In this document: positions 62,125 to 64,000 of the stretch, piece after piece | Layout: each line of letters begins with the position of its first letter | Numbering within the stretch: position 1 is the first letter of the stretch | DNA from: Photobacterium sp. TY1-4 | GTDB taxonomy: Bacteria; Pseudomonadota; Gammaproteobacteria; Enterobacterales; Vibrionaceae | NCBI RefSeq assembly: GCF_025398175.1 | Contig: NZ_CP099735.1 | Coordinates: 1,860,001-1,924,000 of the forward strand | Length of the DNA stretch: 64,000 nt | Direction of reading: 5' to 3' | The notes under the pieces: generated by a model | Seen by the model: only the letters and a program-made list of their open reading frames with translations | What the model was told of the DNA's origin: nothing | Databases searched by the model: none | Program-made: the position numbers and the translations under genes

Positions 62125-62733
62125 ATGAAATTGAATAGAAAAACGCTTAATATTTCGGTATTTATCCTGCTGCTATCCGCCTTGTTTTATGTGAATCATA
62201 CAGTGGCGATGAAAGATGATGTTGAGATTTTGTCGCTGCCGCTTGAAGCCGATGATGTAAAGGTTCGTACACAAGCGATAAACCAGCTGAAAATATTAGC
62301 TGATCAAGGCAATCCGATTGCACAGTATCGCTATGCTGAAATTCTACTGAGAAACCGAGATACCAACGATGCAATCTTTTACTTGAAAAGCGCTTCTGAT
62401 GCTGGTGAATTAATTTCTACCGAGCTACTGGGAATGACTTATATTGATCTCGGTGGGAGCGGTAACGTACAAAAGGGCTTTCAGCTGCTGAATCACGCTG
62501 CGGTGGAAGGTTTATCTACAAGTCAGTTATATTTGGGCATGTGTTTTCTGGATGGTGAGTGTTCTATTCCGAAGCATGATTACTTGGCCTTCTACTGGCT
62601 CAGTCAAGCATTAAAGAATGGCGAGTATTCGGCAAAATTATTCCTTGAAAAACTGCCGAAATACAAACTGGATGTAGCGCTTGCCAGAGAAGAAAGTCAA
62701 AAAGTTGCGTGTCAAATCGATCGTCGTTGCTAG
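62125..62733 (+). CDS. Exported Sel1-repeat (TPR-like) protein
   Basis: A 202-residue protein. The N-terminal hydrophobic segment (ISVFILLLSALFYV) is a signal peptide or anchor. Three or four Sel1-type helical repeats follow (AQYRYAEILLRNRDTNDAIFYLKSASDAGE; STELLGMTYIDLGGSGNVQKGFQLLNHAAVEG; SQLYLGMCFLDG). Such repeats bind partner proteins and, in some systems, act as immunity or adaptor proteins. It immediately follows the unrecognised gene and shares its AT-rich composition. Confidence 0.7.
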   Translation: MKLNRKTLNISVFILLLSALFYVNHTVAMKDDVEILSLPLEADDVKVRTQAINQLKILADQGNPIAQYRYAEILLRNRDTNDAIFYLKSASDAGELISTELLGMTYIDLGGSGNVQKGFQLLNHAAVEGLSTSQLYLGMCFLDGECSIPKHDYLAFYWLSQALKNGEYSAKLFLEKLPKYKLDVALAREESQKVACQIDRRC

Positions 62734-62756
62734 CCGATAAAAAACTCCTTTCGTAC

Positions 62757-63608
62757 TTAACCGCAGACAAACCAGGCGTTGGCGGCGGCGGTGATATAGG
62801 CCATCGGGTGGTGCCATTCCATGGGTTCGAGTGCCGGGGCGGTGCGGATGTCTCCTTTCAACTTGGTCGTGGCGGCCACTTTCACCAGGCCGTTATTGAC
62901 ACTGTGGACGGTCCCGCGATAGGTATAGCCAACGTTTTCCCCTTCGGGTCGGTTATACAGGCAAACCACAGAGCCGACATTGGTGTAGATATACTGGCTC
63001 TCTTCGTTCCAGAATTCGGTTGCGATGGGCTCTTTTTCCGGCTGGAGCAACTGGCCGGTGGTTGGTGCCGGCAGCAGTTGGCGATACTGGGAATAGGGTT
63101 GATAGCCAAGCACTTTCGCCGCTTGATGCCATTCGTTCGGAGCTGCTTCCGTGTTTTCTATCACTTTCAGGGTTACGAAAGGCCCGTCCAGGCATAAGTC
63201 GGCCCACAGCTCGGTGCTGGAAATTCGCGCGTAGAAAATCGGTTGCTCATTGGCTGTGTCCGGATAATTCACACACCAACTGCCGGTATCCTGATGAATG
63301 ATCTGGCCCTTGTTGACATCACAGACCCGCTTGGCCAGCTCGTTGAATTCGGCCATGTCCTGTTGGGCTGCCGTCGGGCTGCTGGCGCAATAGCGATAGG
63401 TAAAGGAAAACGCGCTCTTGGGGTAGAACAGTCCCTTGTCCACTTCGGCGCCGTTGCTGCGCGTGTCATTCATCTGAATAAAGCTCTCTGCCGAATCCCG
63501 GAAACTATACTCGCTGCCACCGGAGAAAAAGGAAGTTGTAGTACTGCACCCTGTAAGCAGCAGGGGCAGAAGCGACAGGAGTGATAAGCGGTTAGGGCTG
63601 ATTTTCAT
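62757..63608 (-). CDS. Hypothetical lipoprotein
   Basis: About 283 residues. An N-terminal lipoprotein signal with lipobox LLTGC places the cysteine near residue 21. The body has no family I recognise, but contains six or more cysteines (CASSPTAAQQ, VCDVNKG, SWCVNYP, DLCLDGP, VVCLYN, WFVCG) that may form disulfides. ATG 63608 is used since the TTG start 27 bases upstream would only lengthen the leader. It is separated from its neighbours on both sides. Confidence 0.7.
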   Translation of the reverse strand: MKISPNRLSLLSLLPLLLTGCSTTTSFFSGGSEYSFRDSAESFIQMNDTRSNGAEVDKGLFYPKSAFSFTYRYCASSPTAAQQDMAEFNELAKRVCDVNKGQIIHQDTGSWCVNYPDTANEQPIFYARISSTELWADLCLDGPFVTLKVIENTEAAPNEWHQAAKVLGYQPYSQYRQLLPAPTTGQLLQPEKEPIATEFWNEESQYIYTNVGSVVCLYNRPEGENVGYTYRGTVHSVNNGLVKVAATTKLKGDIRTAPALEPMEWHHPMAYITAAANAWFVCG

Positions 63609-63635
63609 AGACAAGGAGACCTGTGAAGCACGCAA

Positions 63636-63846
63636 GCGAATACCATTAAGTATATAAGACTCAGCGGCTTAAAAGCGCAACTATCATTGGGGATGCTTCT
63701 CAACAATGAAACGCCGAAGTCCTGAAAAGCGTCAAGCTTGCCCCGGTTGGGGACGCACTGAGTCGGCAGGCTGGCAGGTAGCGGCCTGAAGTAAGCCAGG
63801 ATGACCAGTTAGTTACTGCGATTGATCTGATTTGGGCAGAACCATG
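63636..63846. other. Intergenic region without a clear gene
   Basis: No gene or clear structure is seen between the lipoprotein gene and the terminator of the last gene. Confidence 0.5.
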
Positions 63847-63872
63847 AAAAACGCCCTGCGGTTGCAGGGCGT
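63847..63872 (-). terminator. Terminator of the trxC-like gene
   Basis: On the minus strand a 9-bp stem (ACGCCCTGC / GCAGGGCGT) with an AACC loop is followed by TTTTTC. Confidence 0.85.
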
Positions 63873-63922
63873 GGATTGAACGGGTCGAATCAGGCAGAAG
63901 GGGAACAGGGTGACGACGGTAT

Positions 63923-64000
63923 TTATGCCTTGGTCAATGCCTGATTCAGCCACTGATCAAACTGGCTTTTCGGCAGGGCGCCGTTGATGGTGTCGACCAT
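63923..64000 (-). CDS. Thioredoxin 2 (TrxC-like), 3' end only
   Basis: Only the last 25 residues lie in the window (MVDTINGALPKSQFDQWLNQALTKA). The NGALPKSQFDQWLN stretch closely resembles the C-terminus of E. coli thioredoxin 2, TrxC. The active site and zinc motifs are beyond the window edge, so TrxC rather than another thioredoxin is a reasonable but limited call. Confidence 0.7.
   Translation of the reverse strand: MVDTINGALPKSQFDQWLNQALTKA

Noticed and set aside
1..64000. CRISPR arrays, rRNA, tRNA, insertion sequences
   Set aside because: No regularly spaced direct repeats, transposase genes or cloverleaf/rRNA-like sequence were seen. The only short tandem repeat is at 35104-35159.

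Overview
The window looks like part of the chromosome of a marine, Vibrionaceae-type gammaproteobacterium, with Photobacterium or a relative as the best guess. Support for this: a Vibrio-type CspA, PutP beside ectoine synthase, a DgkA/LTA-synthase-like/two-component cluster, a bo3 quinol oxidase operon, and GC content that by eye sits in the low to mid 50s. This is inference from gene content; no rRNA or tRNA gene is present to place the organism.

Layout. 1-4777: catabolic operon (AldA-type aldehyde dehydrogenase, MFS carrier, enolase-superfamily enzyme, GMC oxidoreductase) closed by a strong terminator. 4985-15730: regulators with redox, detoxification and export genes (LysR and Old Yellow Enzyme, SAM methyltransferase, secreted phytase-type esterase, DJ-1/PfpI plus MarR behind a 35-bp palindrome, cold-shock protein, TrmY-like methyltransferase, AraC regulator divergent from a drug exporter). 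15787-18609: GST, LysR and a bile-acid/sodium symporter family carrier. 18885-26094: a complete trans-4-hydroxy-L-proline catabolic locus (epimerase, D-amino-acid dehydrogenase, DapA-like deaminase, semialdehyde dehydrogenase, NhaC-type carrier, GntR regulator) around a perfect 22-bp operator. 26292-30113: ModF-like double ATPase, a decayed nucleotidyltransferase, a MarR-controlled membrane protein and an RDD protein. 30190-34832: dgkA, an LTA-synthase-like transferase and a two-component pair. 35194-37287: LysR divergent from a zinc-type alcohol dehydrogenase. 38124-42933: cyoABCDE.

The 43166-44563 gene pair (DUF2513-like and DUF6236-like) is AT-rich and lies between two hairpins with the same stem, so it looks like inserted cargo. 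44747-47640 carries an ectoine synthase with no ectA or ectB nearby, followed by PutP, with a divergent LysR. 47728-48309 is an exported intradiol dioxygenase.

The most unusual locus is 48368-54256, an apparent operon of a flavin L-amino-acid oxidase, a bacterial lipoxygenase with all five iron ligands, and a pyruvate-decarboxylase-like ThDP enzyme with intact catalytic residues. The oxidase and decarboxylase would turn an amino acid into an aldehyde, while the lipoxygenase would make fatty-acid hydroperoxides. I know of no named pathway that joins the three, so this is the best candidate for an undescribed system.

54745-60944 is a GntR/UTRA regulator divergent from a six-gene uptake and hydrolysis operon (binding protein, alkaline-phosphatase-fold hydrolase, two permeases, ATPase, HAD phosphatase), with a shared operator-like repeat before each side. 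61218-62733 is a second AT-rich, unrecognised pair (unknown protein plus Sel1-repeat protein). The window ends with a lipoprotein and the 3' end of a TrxC-type thioredoxin gene.
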